A DNA stretch of 64,000 bases from Amycolatopsis sp. (GCF_025464955.1 NZ_JAODNM010000109.1:17451-81450), one strand, 5' to 3'; shown: positions 1-8,842, counted from the first letter of the stretch. Numbers and translations are program-made. Notes: generated from the letters alone by a model not told the origin.

Positions 1-791
1 AGGTACGGCTTGATCGCCTGCGGGGTGCCGACGCCGACGGTGTACACCTGCCCGATGTTCTGTGTGTCACGGACGGCTTGGGCGACCCCCGGCGCGGACG
101 TCGTGCACTCGCCGACGAGGCCGGTCAGGTCCGGGTGGGCGGCCATCAGCGACTTGGCCATCTCGGTCGCCTTCGCGGGATCCTCGCCGGCGTAGACGGT
201 GTCGACGAGCTGAGCCTTCGGGTACTTCACCGCGGCATACGCCTTCTGCGCGGTGATCCAGGAGTTGAGGTTCTCCGCGGATTCGCCGCAGGACACGATC
301 GCGTACTTGCCGGCGCCGCCCATCTTGGCCATCAGCGCGTCGGTGAGGGCTACGCCGACGCCTTCCGCGGTCGCCTGGTTCACGAACAGCTCACGCTGTG
401 ACGCGGGGGCGTCGGTGTCCGAGGTCATCACGTGGATGCCTTTGCTTCGCGCCTCGGCGAGCACGGGCGCCACCGCGGCGGGGTCGTTGGGCGCGACGAC
501 GATGACGTCGACGTGCTGGGCGATGTACCCGCGGATGATGGCGACCTGCGCGCCCGGATCCACCGTCGGCGGGCCCTGGGACATCCAGTCGACGCCGAGT
601 TGCTGGGCGGCTTCCTCGCCGCCGGTGTCCATCGCCTGGAAGTACGGCAGGTCCCGGACCTTCGGCACGAACGCGATCCGGATGGGCGCCGGTGGGCGCG
701 CCGATTCCTTGCCGGCGCAGCTGGCGAGGCCGATGATCGCGAAGAGCACCACCACGATACCCATCACGAGCATCTTCGTCGGCCCTCGCAT
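1..791 (-). CDS. Sugar ABC transporter substrate-binding lipoprotein (partial, 3' end outside window)
   Basis: Starts at ATG 791 with AAGGA about 9 bases upstream; 263 codons are visible and the frame runs off the left edge. The N-terminus has a hydrophobic stretch ending in GLASC, a lipobox with Cys at about residue 25, so the mature protein is probably membrane-anchored. It continues into a type I periplasmic-binding fold (IRIAFVPKVRDLPYFQAMDT, then VIVVAPNDPAAVAPVL). This pattern is seen in ribose/rhamnose/autoinducer-2 binding proteins (RhaS/LsrB/RbsB group). It would capture a sugar outside the cell for an ABC importer whose other genes are not in the window. The specific sugar cannot be read from the sequence. 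Confidence 0.85.
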   Translation of the reverse strand, partial: MRGPTKMLVMGIVVVLFAIIGLASCAGKESARPPAPIRIAFVPKVRDLPYFQAMDTGGEEAAQQLGVDWMSQGPPTVDPGAQVAIIRGYIAQHVDVIVVAPNDPAAVAPVLAEARSKGIHVMTSDTDAPASQRELFVNQATAEGVGVALTDALMAKMGGAGKYAIVSCGESAENLNSWITAQKAYAAVKYPKAQLVDTVYAGEDPAKATEMAKSLMAAHPDLTGLVGECTTSAPGVAQAVRDTQNIGQVYTVGVGTPQAIKPY

Positions 792-883
792 CCCACCATT
801 CCTTCAGCGCTCGTTTCCGGCGAAGGTAGGGGAAGCTGATCTCCAAGGTCAACGGAACCGGGGAATGGTTGCCGAAGCGATTT

Positions 884-901
884 CATGCAGGACTGTGCAT
901 G
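884..901. promoter_or_regulatory. Inverted repeat CATGCA-N6-TGCATG
   Basis: A perfect six-base dyad with a six-base spacer lies in the 145-base gap between the csoR stop codon and the start of the sugar-binding lipoprotein gene, upstream of the latter. Position and symmetry suggest an operator for the sugar transport gene; no cognate regulator can be named. Confidence 0.35.
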
Positions 902-936
902 CTTCCGGGTCGCCGGCGACTCGGGGTGAAAAATGA

Positions 937-1218
937 CTAACTACGGACGAGCCGGGCGATCGCCTCCGAGGCTTCGCGGACCTTGTCCTCGGCCTCCTGG
1001 CCGCCCGCGGCGGCCGCGTCCACCACGCAGGTGGACAGGTGCTCGTCGAGCAGTTCGAGGGAGAACGACTGCAGTGCCTTGGTAGCGGCGGACACCTGGG
1101 TCAGGATGTCGATGCAGTACTTGTCCTGCTCGACCATCCGCTGCAGGCCGCGGATCTGCCCTTCGATCCGGCGAAGACGCTTGAGGTACGCCTCTTTGTC
1201 CCCGCTGTAGCTCGCCAT
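937..1218 (-). CDS. csoR: Copper-sensing transcriptional repressor CsoR
   Basis: 93 residues, the normal length of CsoR. The start is ATG 1218, preceded by GAGAGGA. The protein is all helical and has the Cu(I) ligand set of the family: Cys35 (KYCIDIL), His60 and Cys64 (DEHLSTC). CsoR represses copper-export genes and its own gene, and leaves DNA when it binds Cu(I). A matching operator lies at 1244-1263, directly upstream, so it probably autoregulates. No copper ATPase or copper chaperone gene is beside it. Close relatives (RcnR, CstR, FrmR) differ in these ligands, so a copper assignment is favoured. Confidence 0.92.
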   Translation of the reverse strand: MASYSGDKEAYLKRLRRIEGQIRGLQRMVEQDKYCIDILTQVSAATKALQSFSLELLDEHLSTCVVDAAAAGGQEAEDKVREASEAIARLVRS

Positions 1219-1243
1219 GGCACGTCCGTCCTCTCGATTCCGG

Positions 1244-1263
1244 TACCCCCAGCATACGGGGTA
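1244..1263. promoter_or_regulatory. CsoR-type operator (TACCCC ... GGGGTA)
   Basis: TACCCC at 1244-1249 faces GGGGTA at 1258-1263 in the short gap upstream of csoR. G-tract dyads of this kind (TACCC...GGGGTA) are the known operator type of Bacillus CsoR. Position just ahead of csoR argues for copper-responsive autoregulation. Confidence 0.7.
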
Positions 1264-1280
1264 TCGGTATACGACGGCGC

Positions 1281-2501
1281 CTACAGCGCGAGGGCCTTGG
1301 CCACCTCCGCCGGCTTCATCAGCCGCATGAGTCCTTCGAGCAGGTAGTAGTCGGCGTACGGGAGCGAGACCTCGATCCCGTCCTCCGCCGGCCGGTTGCG
1401 GGTGCAGCGCGCGACGATGGCGTCGGCGCGGGTGGACTTCGTGGTCAGGCACGTCTTGGACAGGCCGGTGAGTATCCGCACCGCGGCGTCGGAGTAGTCC
1501 GGGCGCCGAGCGACCTTGGCGAGGTCGAGCAGGCCGCATGCCATCACCGCGCCCGCCGAGGCGTCCTTGATGTCGTTCGGAGCCTGCGGGGCGCGGTAGT
1601 CCCAGACCGGCACGTGGTCCGGGGTGAGCACGCTGAGCGCGAAGTCGGCCAGCCGCTTCGCCGTGGTCAGGAACAGTGGGTTCTTCGTGCGCCGGTAGAT
1701 CGTGGTGAAGCCGTAGATGCCCCACGCCTGCCCGCGCGACCACGCCGAGGTCGGGCTGTACCCCTGGACGGTGTTCGGCCCGATCGGCGCGCCGGTGACC
1801 GGGTCGAAGTCGAACACGTGCGGGGTCGAGCCGTCCGGCCGGACGAAGTTCTGCTGGCACGTGGTCGCGTGTTCGACGGCGATCTGGAGGAACTTCGGGT
1901 CCCCGGTCTGCTCGGTGGCGAACGCGAGCAGGTCGAGGTTCATCATCGTGTCCATGATCGCCCGGCCCGCCTGGTTCGGGTCGTTCAGCGCGCCCCACGC
2001 CCGGATGAAGCGACCGGCCGGGTTGTACCGCTGGATCAGCGACCGGGCCGCCTGTATCGCGCCGTCACGCCAGACCGGGTCGCCGGTGAACCGCCACGCC
2101 GTCACCCACGACGGTGAGAAAAGGAAACCGAGATCGTGCGTGGTGGTGTCATTCTGCCGCGGTGCGAGTTTCTGCGCCGACGCGAGCGCGAGGTTCTTGA
2201 ATTGATCATCGCCGCTGTAGATCCACGCCATCCACAATGTGCCCGGCCAGAATCCGCCGACCCAGTCGCCGTTCGCCGCAAAGACCCACTTCTCGAACTT
2301 GGTGGCGGTGGGAAATGAGGTGACCGCCGGCGCGACCGCGCGCAGCTTGGTGACCGCATAGTCCGCGGTGCTGCGGAAAGTCCGTGATACGTCGGCATTG
2401 TCAGTAGCAGCCAGTGCCGTACCGGGCAACGAAACGGCGGCGCCACCGAGCACCGCGGCGCCGGCCGCGGTGCTCAGCAAGGTTCGTCGGGAAATGCTCA
2501 C
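1281..2501 (-). CDS. Secreted GH88 family unsaturated glucuronyl/galacturonyl hydrolase
   Basis: Start chosen at GTG 2501, because AGAGGA lies upstream and the protein then begins with a twin-arginine signal (SRRT followed by a hydrophobic stretch and AxA, LAATD). Upstream in-frame residues do not look like a signal. Mature part (about 375 residues) has the alpha/alpha barrel signatures of GH88: GDWVGGFWPGTLW, a HDLGF acid/base-type Asp, DTMMNLDLL with the second Asp, and YSPTSAWSRGQAWGIYGF. GH88 enzymes remove unsaturated uronic acids left by polysaccharide lyases acting on glycosaminoglycans or pectin. Export by Tat is inferred. It ends 62 bases before csoR on the same strand but is probably a separate unit. 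Confidence 0.85.
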   Translation of the reverse strand: MSISRRTLLSTAAGAAVLGGAAVSLPGTALAATDNADVSRTFRSTADYAVTKLRAVAPAVTSFPTATKFEKWVFAANGDWVGGFWPGTLWMAWIYSGDDQFKNLALASAQKLAPRQNDTTTHDLGFLFSPSWVTAWRFTGDPVWRDGAIQAARSLIQRYNPAGRFIRAWGALNDPNQAGRAIMDTMMNLDLLAFATEQTGDPKFLQIAVEHATTCQQNFVRPDGSTPHVFDFDPVTGAPIGPNTVQGYSPTSAWSRGQAWGIYGFTTIYRRTKNPLFLTTAKRLADFALSVLTPDHVPVWDYRAPQAPNDIKDASAGAVMACGLLDLAKVARRPDYSDAAVRILTGLSKTCLTTKSTRADAIVARCTRNRPAEDGIEVSLPYADYYLLEGLMRLMKPAEVAKALAL

Positions 2502-2626
2502 GAAACGACCATCCTCTTTGATGGGGAACGGCCGGGGAATGCCCCGCAAAGCCTGCCCCTTTTCTACACCACCGATCTCCGCCCTGTATACAACGTTCAT
2601 GGTTGTGAATAACAGAATGGATCGGG

Positions 2627-4027
2627 TTACCGGAGAGTGGGACGAATGTTGGGGTTGCGGTGGAAAACGTTCTCCGGGTCGTAGACGTCCTTGATCAGGG
2701 CGAGGCGGTCGTACTTTTCCTTCCCGTACGCCGCGCGGACGCGGTCCTCTTCGTAGTCGGCCATGAAGTTGACGTAGCTCCCGGAGTTCGTCGCGTGGGG
2801 GAGCAGCGCGTTCCAGAACGAACGCACCCAGGCGCGGTCGACTTCGAGGAGGTCCGGGGCCGGCGCGAGGGCGACGACGCCGAAGGCCAGCCCCGCGCGG
2901 CGCGAGCCGCCGAACGCGGTCGCGTCGTCGTCGACGTCGGCGAACGCGCCGCCCATGACCGTCACCGGCATCGTGGACATCGGCGAGGACTTCAGCGGCA
3001 AGTACTCGGTGATCACGTCGATCACCTCGTCGGTGAGCGAGTCGAGGTAGAGCGCCTTCTCGTAGGCCAGGCTGCCCCAGGGCGCGCTGTCGTCGATGAG
3101 CTTCTGCAGCATGGTGTACGGCATCGGCGAGACGAAGTCGAACAGCGGCGGCACGGTGTCGCGGATGTGCTGCGCAATCCGTGCGTGCCTGTCGGTGTCC
3201 CCGAAGCCGGCCACGACCAGCGCGTAACCCGGCGCGAACTGGTGCTCGGCCGGGACGAACGGCGCCGGCGGGGCGTTCATGCCGACGAGCATCGCGTGCG
3301 TCCCGTTGTCGAGCCCGTCGATGACGTCCCTGACCAGCTTTAGTGCCTCGGTGCCCTGGTCCAGCGGCCAGAAGTAGAAGCCGACGTCGACCAGCGGCCC
3401 GACCGGATGCAGCGCGAACTCGAATTCGGTGACCACGCCGAAGTTGCCGCCACCGCCACGCAGCGCCCAGAACAGGTCGGGCTCCTCGGCCGCCGACGCG
3501 CGGAGCACACGGCCGTCGGCGGTGACGATTTCGGCGGAGATGAGGTTGTCGATGGTCAGTCCGTGCTTCGAGGTCAACCAGCCGAAGCCCCCGCCGAGCG
3601 TCAGCCCTCCGACGCCGGTGTGGCTGACGGTGCCGGCGGGGACGGCCAGGCCGTGTTCCTGCGTCGCGGCGTCGAGCTGGGCCAGGGTGGCGCCGCCTCC
3701 GCAGCGCGCGGTGCGGGCGGCAGGGTCGACGGCGACGCTGTCCAGCGAGCTCAGGTTGATCGCCAGGCCGCCCTCGCAGACCGCGGCGCCGCCGGGGTTG
3801 TGCCCGCCGCCGCGGACCGAGATCTCCAGCCTGCGCTCACGGGCGAACGCCAGCGCCGTGACGATGTCGGCCGGGCCCGCGACCACCGCAACCACGGCCG
3901 GGCGGCGGTCGATCTCGCCGTTCCAGACCGAACGCGCTTTGTCGTATCCCGGGTCGCCCTCAACCAGCGCCGCGCCCGTGAGCTCGGCGCGGAAGGAGAC
4001 CAAATCCCTGTCGGCGATGAATGTCAT
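2627..4027 (-). CDS. FAD-binding oxidoreductase, berberine bridge enzyme-like
   Basis: 466 residues, usual length for the family. ATG 4027 has GAGGGG about seven bases upstream. An N-terminal PCMH-type FAD domain carries RGGGHNPGG with His76, the residue that forms the 8-alpha-histidyl FAD bond, and GVGGLTLGGGFGWL. The C-terminal BBE motif YDPENVFHRNPNI is present. The cysteine that gives bicovalent flavin in many relatives is replaced: the aligned segment reads GTVSHTGVGG, so a single covalent link is expected. Substrate is unknown; family members oxidise carbohydrates or secondary metabolites. No signal peptide. Confidence 0.85.
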   Translation of the reverse strand: MTFIADRDLVSFRAELTGAALVEGDPGYDKARSVWNGEIDRRPAVVAVVAGPADIVTALAFARERRLEISVRGGGHNPGGAAVCEGGLAINLSSLDSVAVDPAARTARCGGGATLAQLDAATQEHGLAVPAGTVSHTGVGGLTLGGGFGWLTSKHGLTIDNLISAEIVTADGRVLRASAAEEPDLFWALRGGGGNFGVVTEFEFALHPVGPLVDVGFYFWPLDQGTEALKLVRDVIDGLDNGTHAMLVGMNAPPAPFVPAEHQFAPGYALVVAGFGDTDRHARIAQHIRDTVPPLFDFVSPMPYTMLQKLIDDSAPWGSLAYEKALYLDSLTDEVIDVITEYLPLKSSPMSTMPVTVMGGAFADVDDDATAFGGSRRAGLAFGVVALAPAPDLLEVDRAWVRSFWNALLPHATNSGSYVNFMADYEEDRVRAAYGKEKYDRLALIKDVYDPENVFHRNPNIRPTLR

Positions 4028-4169
4028 GCTGAAACCCCTCGGTAGTCCGAGGTTTCAGTGTCACCCGCCGGCCGTCGTGCTCGAGGCCGAAAAGGACGGA
4101 CGTTCGGGCGCTTCCGTTAGCCCTTTCGGGTGGCGGTAATTCCCGAACGCCCGCCCAGTTCAGCAGTGT

Positions 4170-5399
4170 TCAGCAGACCGGTGCCACCGGGCTGTCCGAG
4201 CCGGTCTTCACGTAGGCGTCGGAGACGAAGTTCCCCGGGCCGATCCGGTCCCAGATCTTGCTCGTACCGAAGGTACCCGTCACGGAGTCCCCTTGGACAT
4301 AACATTCGATGAGGACCTTGGCGTAGTTCGCGGCCAGCCCCTTGATCGCGGCGGAGGTGTGGCCGCTCGCGCGGACGTTCATCGGGTCGCCCGCGGTGGT
4401 GACCACCCCGGTCGGCCCGGAGCCGGTCCACAGGTAGGTCACGTTCACGTAGCCGTTGTCGGAAAGGCCGACACCGGCGGAAAACGTGCCGTCGGCGAGG
4501 TCGATACCCGACGGGTTCTGCACCTTGCGGCCGGTGTCGTCCTTACCGCCGTTGTACCCGTTCAGGTACGCGGCTTGCGCTTCCGGCTTGCCCTGCGCAA
4601 CGTCCTTCCACATCTGGCGGCTCGCCGCGGGGTTCCAGTAGTCGTCCTTTTCGTTCCAGGGTCCCACTTCCCACACCGGGTCGTACTCGCAGCGGCTGCC
4701 GTCGGTGCGGCAGACCCGAGCCGAGTAGTTACCGGTTCCCTTGGGGGACAAGGATTTTCCCGAGGGGAACGAGACGAAGTGGTCGTTGCTGGTGATCACG
4801 TGGCCGTTCGCCGTGGTGCCGCCGACCAGACCTTCGCGGGTGGCGTACACCTTGTACGTCCGCGCCGCCGTGAACGCGGCCGCTTGCGCGCTGGCCACGT
4901 TGTCGGCGGTGAGCTCGACACCTGTGACGTCGGCGCTGACTCCGCGGTCGGCGTCCGTCCGCAGGGCGATCCGTACCTGGACCGACGTCGCCGGGTGCGC
5001 GAACGTGGCCGCGCCGGTGTCGGCCGGTTGCCATTCGCTCCAGTCGTCACCCGACTTCCCGCGTACGTCGACCTCCACCTCGGCGCCCGCGGTGGTGTCG
5101 GCGGAGACCGCGGCGGTGACCCGATTGGACGGTGTGGCGAGCGCGTGTTCAGGCAGCAGAAGGTATCCCTCGCTGCCGGCGGTCTGCGCGGCCGTCCGGT
5201 GCCAGGCCGGGTCGGCCAGCGCGAGCACCCCGGATGCCGCGTGCACGTTGACGTCGTCGTTGTCTACTGTGGACAGATCGGCCCACCAGCTCGTGCCGGT
5301 CGACGCTTGCGCCGGGGTGGCGGTGACCAGGGCGCCTACGGCCCCCGCGGCCGCTACCGTCGCCATCAAACGACGGGTATACCTCGTAGTCCGGACCAT
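4170..5399 (-). CDS. Secreted protein of unknown function
   Basis: ATG 5399 is chosen because GGGAG precedes it and because the residues that follow (positively charged, then hydrophobic, then ATPAQAS) form a Sec signal peptide; the frame stays open upstream only through repeat DNA. 409 residues. Residues about 35-190 look like a beta-rich region (many Val/Thr alternations), and about 195-405 form a second region with YKVYATREGLVGGTTANGH, DGSRCEYDPVW and several tryptophans. Three cysteines lie near the C-terminus. I do not recognise a catalytic motif. Similar two-part exoproteins occur in actinomycetes without an assigned role. Confidence 0.75.
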   Translation of the reverse strand: MVRTTRYTRRLMATVAAAGAVGALVTATPAQASTGTSWWADLSTVDNDDVNVHAASGVLALADPAWHRTAAQTAGSEGYLLLPEHALATPSNRVTAAVSADTTAGAEVEVDVRGKSGDDWSEWQPADTGAATFAHPATSVQVRIALRTDADRGVSADVTGVELTADNVASAQAAAFTAARTYKVYATREGLVGGTTANGHVITSNDHFVSFPSGKSLSPKGTGNYSARVCRTDGSRCEYDPVWEVGPWNEKDDYWNPAASRQMWKDVAQGKPEAQAAYLNGYNGGKDDTGRKVQNPSGIDLADGTFSAGVGLSDNGYVNVTYLWTGSGPTGVVTTAGDPMNVRASGHTSAAIKGLAANYAKVLIECYVQGDSVTGTFGTSKIWDRIGPGNFVSDAYVKTGSDSPVAPVC

Positions 5400-5517
5400 T
5401 CCGGTCTCCCTTCCGCTGACGTGGCCGTCTCCGGCACGCGGCGGAAGTCTTCGGCACCCCCGTACACGATCGATACAACCCGGCACTTTTCCACAAAAGC
5501 GCCCTGGTTGAGCTCTC

Positions 5518-5884
5518 AACCAGGGCACAAAAGTACAAAAGTGGTTCTTGTGTCGTATGTGTGGGTCCGCGACGCCTCCGTGGCTGGTGAGGTTCTTGAG
5601 GTCAGCGGGTGTGGTCGGCTGGTGGCGACTGTGGGACTCGTCGGCGTGAACGTGGGACTCGCCGGGCCGGAGTGTGGGACTCGCCGATGTGCTGTGCGAG
5701 TCCCACATTCAGCGAGGGCGAGTCCCACACTCAGACCGACGAGTCCCACACCCAGCTCCGGACACCGGCATTCGCCGTACACCGACACGACACGACCAGG
5801 CCCTTGCTGCGGTAAAACGCTGCCAGTCCACAGCAACCAGCACCCACACAGACGACCGAAGAGCCACAAAAGTGCCCTCCTTGG
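5518..5884. repeat. Repeat block A: ~300-base element with an inverted copy at 63581-63880
   Basis: The gap of nearly 500 bases between the SARP regulator gene and the secreted protein gene contains no convincing gene. Bases 5582-5883 match the reverse complement of 63581-63880 with about eight substitutions and small length differences of 2 and 1 bases (about 96% identical). A short match resumes at 5566-5578 versus 63988-64000. Edges carry GGGCACAAAAGT-type sequences in opposite orientation (5522-5535 and 5862-5879). The block ends within a few bases of the regulator stop codon at 5885. See the array at 5631-5749. Confidence 0.85.
5631..5749. repeat. Phased GTGGGACTCG array 1 (3 direct + 3 inverted)
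   Basis: Direct copies start at 5631, 5652 and 5674; inverted copies (CGAGTCCCAC) start at 5697, 5719 and 5740. The steps are 21, 22, 23, 22 and 21 bases, so all copies lie close to two helical turns apart and the block is symmetric. As RNA it could fold into a long hairpin of three 10-bp stems with weakly paired spacers. Confidence 0.9.
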
Positions 5885-8842
5885 TTACGCGGAGGCGATG
5901 TGGCGGCGGGGGCGGTGGTGGGGTTCGGGGGGCTCGACGACTTCGGCCAGCCGGTTCGTCAATGCGGTCTCCTGTGGCACCGCGCCGAGCTCATGCCAGA
6001 GCGCCAGCGCGCGTTCCGAGTACGCGCGGGACCGTTCTGGCTGCTTGAGGGCCTGGTGCAGCTTGCCCAGCAGCTCCGACACCTCGGCCTCCGACCGCCG
6101 GTCGCCGTTGCGCCGATGCACGCTCAGCGAGTTGACCAGCAGCAGCTGGGCGTGTGCGAGATCCCCGCTGTGCAGACACAACTCGCCCAGGTGCTGGTTG
6201 GCATAACCGACGCAGTGGTCGTCTCCGAGTTCGTCGAAGATGCCGATCGCCCGGTTGACGTGCTCGCGCGCGGCCGCGAGGTTGCCGCGGCGCTGATGCA
6301 GCAGGCCGAGCCGTTTGAGCGCGTGCGCCTCGCGGTGGCGGTCGCCGATCTCGGCGGCCAGCGTGTGCGCGTCGGCGAACCAACGCCCGGCCGTGGTGTA
6401 GCAGCCCCAGGCGAGCCAGATCGCGCCGGTGGCGATCTTGGCGACCGCCTCGCCGTGCCTGTCGCCCGCTTTGTCGAACAACGCCAGCGCCTCGTGGCAG
6501 TGGTCCAGCGCTCGTTCGTTCTCGCCCTGGACGCGCAGCACGGTGCCGAGGCCGGACAGCGCGATCGCGGCTCCCTGGTCGTCGCCGATCCGCTCGAACA
6601 GCCGCCGGGACTCCTCGAACGACTCCCGGGATTCAGCGTAAGTGTCCTGGTAGAGCTGGATTTGGCCGACGTTGCGCAGCATCATCGCCTGCCCGCGGAC
6701 ATCGCCGGAGCGTCGTGCGGCGGCGAGCCCGATCGTGTTCGTCCGGTCCCAGTCGTCCTGGTGGCCGCGCAGGTCGAAATACGGCGTCAACGCCGCCGCG
6801 AGCCGCCACACCAGGTCGTCGAGGCCCTGCGACACGGCCAGCGACACGGCGGCGACCGCCGTCTGGAATTCCGCCTCGAACCACGCCGTCGGTTCCGCGA
6901 TCAGCTGTTCGGCGTCGTTCGGGGACCAGGCACCGGACGTCGTACTGGCCCGGTAGATCCCGAAGAAGTGGATCGGCATGCGGTCCACCGCGTCGACGGC
7001 CAGCGAAAGGTAGCCCTCGAGCACCCGGCGTACGGCCGCCTGGAGGTCGCGCTCGTCATCGGACTCGGCGGCCCGCTCGACGGCGTAGACCCGCAGCAAG
7101 TCGTGCAGCCGGTATCGGGGCGCGCCGGTGACGTCCGAACCGACGAGTTCGACCAGGTGCGCGTCGACCAGCACGTCCAGCACGTCTTCGGCATCGCTCC
7201 GGTCGAGCAGGGCGGCGACGACCCAGCCGGGGAACACCAGCGGACCCAACGTCGCGAGCCGGCGGAACGCCCCGGCGGCGTCCTCGGGCAGCAGGTCATA
7301 ACTCAACGTGACACTGGCGCGGACGGCGAGATCGCCGACACGCAGCTCGTCGAGCCGTCGGCGCTCGTCCCGCAACCTGTTCGCGTACATGTCGAGCGTC
7401 CACGCGGGCCGGTGGGTGAGCTTGGCGCCGGCGACCCGGATGGCCAGCGGGAGATGACCGCAGTGCCGCACGATCGCGGCCGCGCCCTCGGGCTCGGCCG
7501 CGGTCCTGGTCGCCCCGATGATGCCGGTGAGCAGATGCCCGGCCTCGCGCTCGGAGAGCAGGTCCACTTCGACGGCGGCCGCTCCGGCCAGGTCGGGCAT
7601 CCGCGCGCGACTGGTGATCACGACCGCGCAGGTCCCGCTGCCGGGCAGCAGCGACCGCACCTGGGCGGCACTGCCCGCGTCGTCGAGCACCACGCAAAGG
7701 CGTGCGCCGGACAGCCGCGACCGCAGGAGCGCGGACCGTTCGGCCGCCGCCCGCGGCATGCCGGTGTCCGTTACGCCGAGTGCGCGCAGCAACTCGGCCA
7801 GCACGGACATCGGCGTGCGCGGCTCGGCGGACGTGCCGGCGAGGTCGAGGTGGAGCTGGCCGTCGGGGAACTCCGCACGCAGCGCGTGCGCGACCCGGAC
7901 GGCAATGGTCGACTTGCCGACACCGGGCGCCCCCGACAGCACGACCACCGCCGGCGCTCCGTGCGCGCGTTTGGCGCGGACCAGGTCGACCAGCTCGTCG
8001 ACGAGGGTCGCCCGGCCGGTGAAGTCGGGAAGGTCCAATGGCAGTTGGCAGACCGGGAAACGGGACGCGGGCCGAGGCGCCGCGGATGGCGGTTCCTTCG
8101 GCAGCAGCGCTTGGACCTGACGCAGGCGCGGGCCGGGGACAGCGCCGAGTTCCTCCCGCAGCACGCGCTCTACCTCGGTGTACGCCTGTCTCGCTTCGGC
8201 CTTGCGGCCGACGGCCGTCAGCGCCATGATCAGCTGTTGCCAGAGTTCTTCGCGCAGGGGATGTTCGGCCACCAGCCCGCGAAGTTCGGCGATGGCCTGC
8301 GCGGACTGACCGAGCTCGATGCGGACGTTGAGGCGGTGCTCCCGCACGGAAAGCCGCAGCTCGGTGAGCCGCGCGACGGTCGAACCCCAGCTGTGGTCGT
8401 GCGGCAGCCCCTCGAGGATCTCGCCACGCCACAGCCCGTCGGCGAGGTCGAACAGTTCGAGCGCGGTTTCCGGCTCACCCCGGTGCAGCGCCCGCTCGGC
8501 GGCGGCCGCGCGGCGCTCGAACAGGACGAGGTCGATTTCGTCCGGCGCGGCGGTCAGGATGTAGCCCGACGCCCGGCTCTGGATCCGTTCGGCCAGGTCG
8601 GCGCCGCTTTCGGCAAGACGTCTTCGCAGCGTGTGGACGTACGTGCGGACATTGGCCGCGGCCGAGCGCGGTGCTGTCGACGGCCACAGGATGTCGATCA
8701 GGAGCTCGGTCGAGACCACGACGTTCGGTTGCAGCACCAAGGCCGCGAGCAGCAGCCGAGGCTTCGGACCACCCAGTGGCAGCGGCCGCCCGGCAGCCTC
8801 GACCTCAAGTGGTCCCAGAACGCGAAAAGAAATTGAATTCAT
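5885..8842 (-). CDS. SARP/AfsR-type transcriptional regulator with NB-ARC and TPR domains
   Basis: 985 residues. ATG 8842 preferred over GTG 8848, since GGGCGG lies five bases before it. Residues 1-95 form an OmpR-type winged helix (VLGPLEVEAAGRPLPLGG, then ANVRTYVHTLRRRL). Residues 96-245 are the bacterial transcriptional activation domain. Residues about 265-560 are an NB-ARC ATPase with Walker A GAPGVGKST (304-312) and LCVVLDDAG. Residues about 690-960 are TPR repeats (GTVLRVQGENERALDHCHEAL). AfsR-like proteins activate secondary metabolism or development. No biosynthetic cluster is adjacent, so its target is unknown. The divergent TetR gene at 8983 shares the 140-base promoter gap. Confidence 0.93.
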   Translation of the reverse strand: MNSISFRVLGPLEVEAAGRPLPLGGPKPRLLLAALVLQPNVVVSTELLIDILWPSTAPRSAAANVRTYVHTLRRRLAESGADLAERIQSRASGYILTAAPDEIDLVLFERRAAAAERALHRGEPETALELFDLADGLWRGEILEGLPHDHSWGSTVARLTELRLSVREHRLNVRIELGQSAQAIAELRGLVAEHPLREELWQQLIMALTAVGRKAEARQAYTEVERVLREELGAVPGPRLRQVQALLPKEPPSAAPRPASRFPVCQLPLDLPDFTGRATLVDELVDLVRAKRAHGAPAVVVLSGAPGVGKSTIAVRVAHALRAEFPDGQLHLDLAGTSAEPRTPMSVLAELLRALGVTDTGMPRAAAERSALLRSRLSGARLCVVLDDAGSAAQVRSLLPGSGTCAVVITSRARMPDLAGAAAVEVDLLSEREAGHLLTGIIGATRTAAEPEGAAAIVRHCGHLPLAIRVAGAKLTHRPAWTLDMYANRLRDERRRLDELRVGDLAVRASVTLSYDLLPEDAAGAFRRLATLGPLVFPGWVVAALLDRSDAEDVLDVLVDAHLVELVGSDVTGAPRYRLHDLLRVYAVERAAESDDERDLQAAVRRVLEGYLSLAVDAVDRMPIHFFGIYRASTTSGAWSPNDAEQLIAEPTAWFEAEFQTAVAAVSLAVSQGLDDLVWRLAAALTPYFDLRGHQDDWDRTNTIGLAAARRSGDVRGQAMMLRNVGQIQLYQDTYAESRESFEESRRLFERIGDDQGAAIALSGLGTVLRVQGENERALDHCHEALALFDKAGDRHGEAVAKIATGAIWLAWGCYTTAGRWFADAHTLAAEIGDRHREAHALKRLGLLHQRRGNLAAAREHVNRAIGIFDELGDDHCVGYANQHLGELCLHSGDLAHAQLLLVNSLSVHRRNGDRRSEAEVSELLGKLHQALKQPERSRAYSERALALWHELGAVPQETALTNRLAEVVEPPEPHHRPRRHIASA

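Noticed and set aside
5631..5749. CRISPR array
   Set aside because: Repeat unit is only 10 bases, spacers 11-13 bases, and half the copies are inverted; no cas genes.
4293..6206. Long plus-strand frame across the secreted protein gene, repeat block A and the SARP 3' end
   Set aside because: Crosses three unrelated features, has low-complexity composition and no start signal.
5900..8836. Very long open frame on the plus strand opposite the SARP regulator
   Set aside because: It mirrors the codon pattern of the real gene (GC-rich third positions make antisense frames stay open); the composition is Arg/Gly/Val/Gln-rich with no domain, while the minus strand encodes clear SARP, NB-ARC and TPR motifs.
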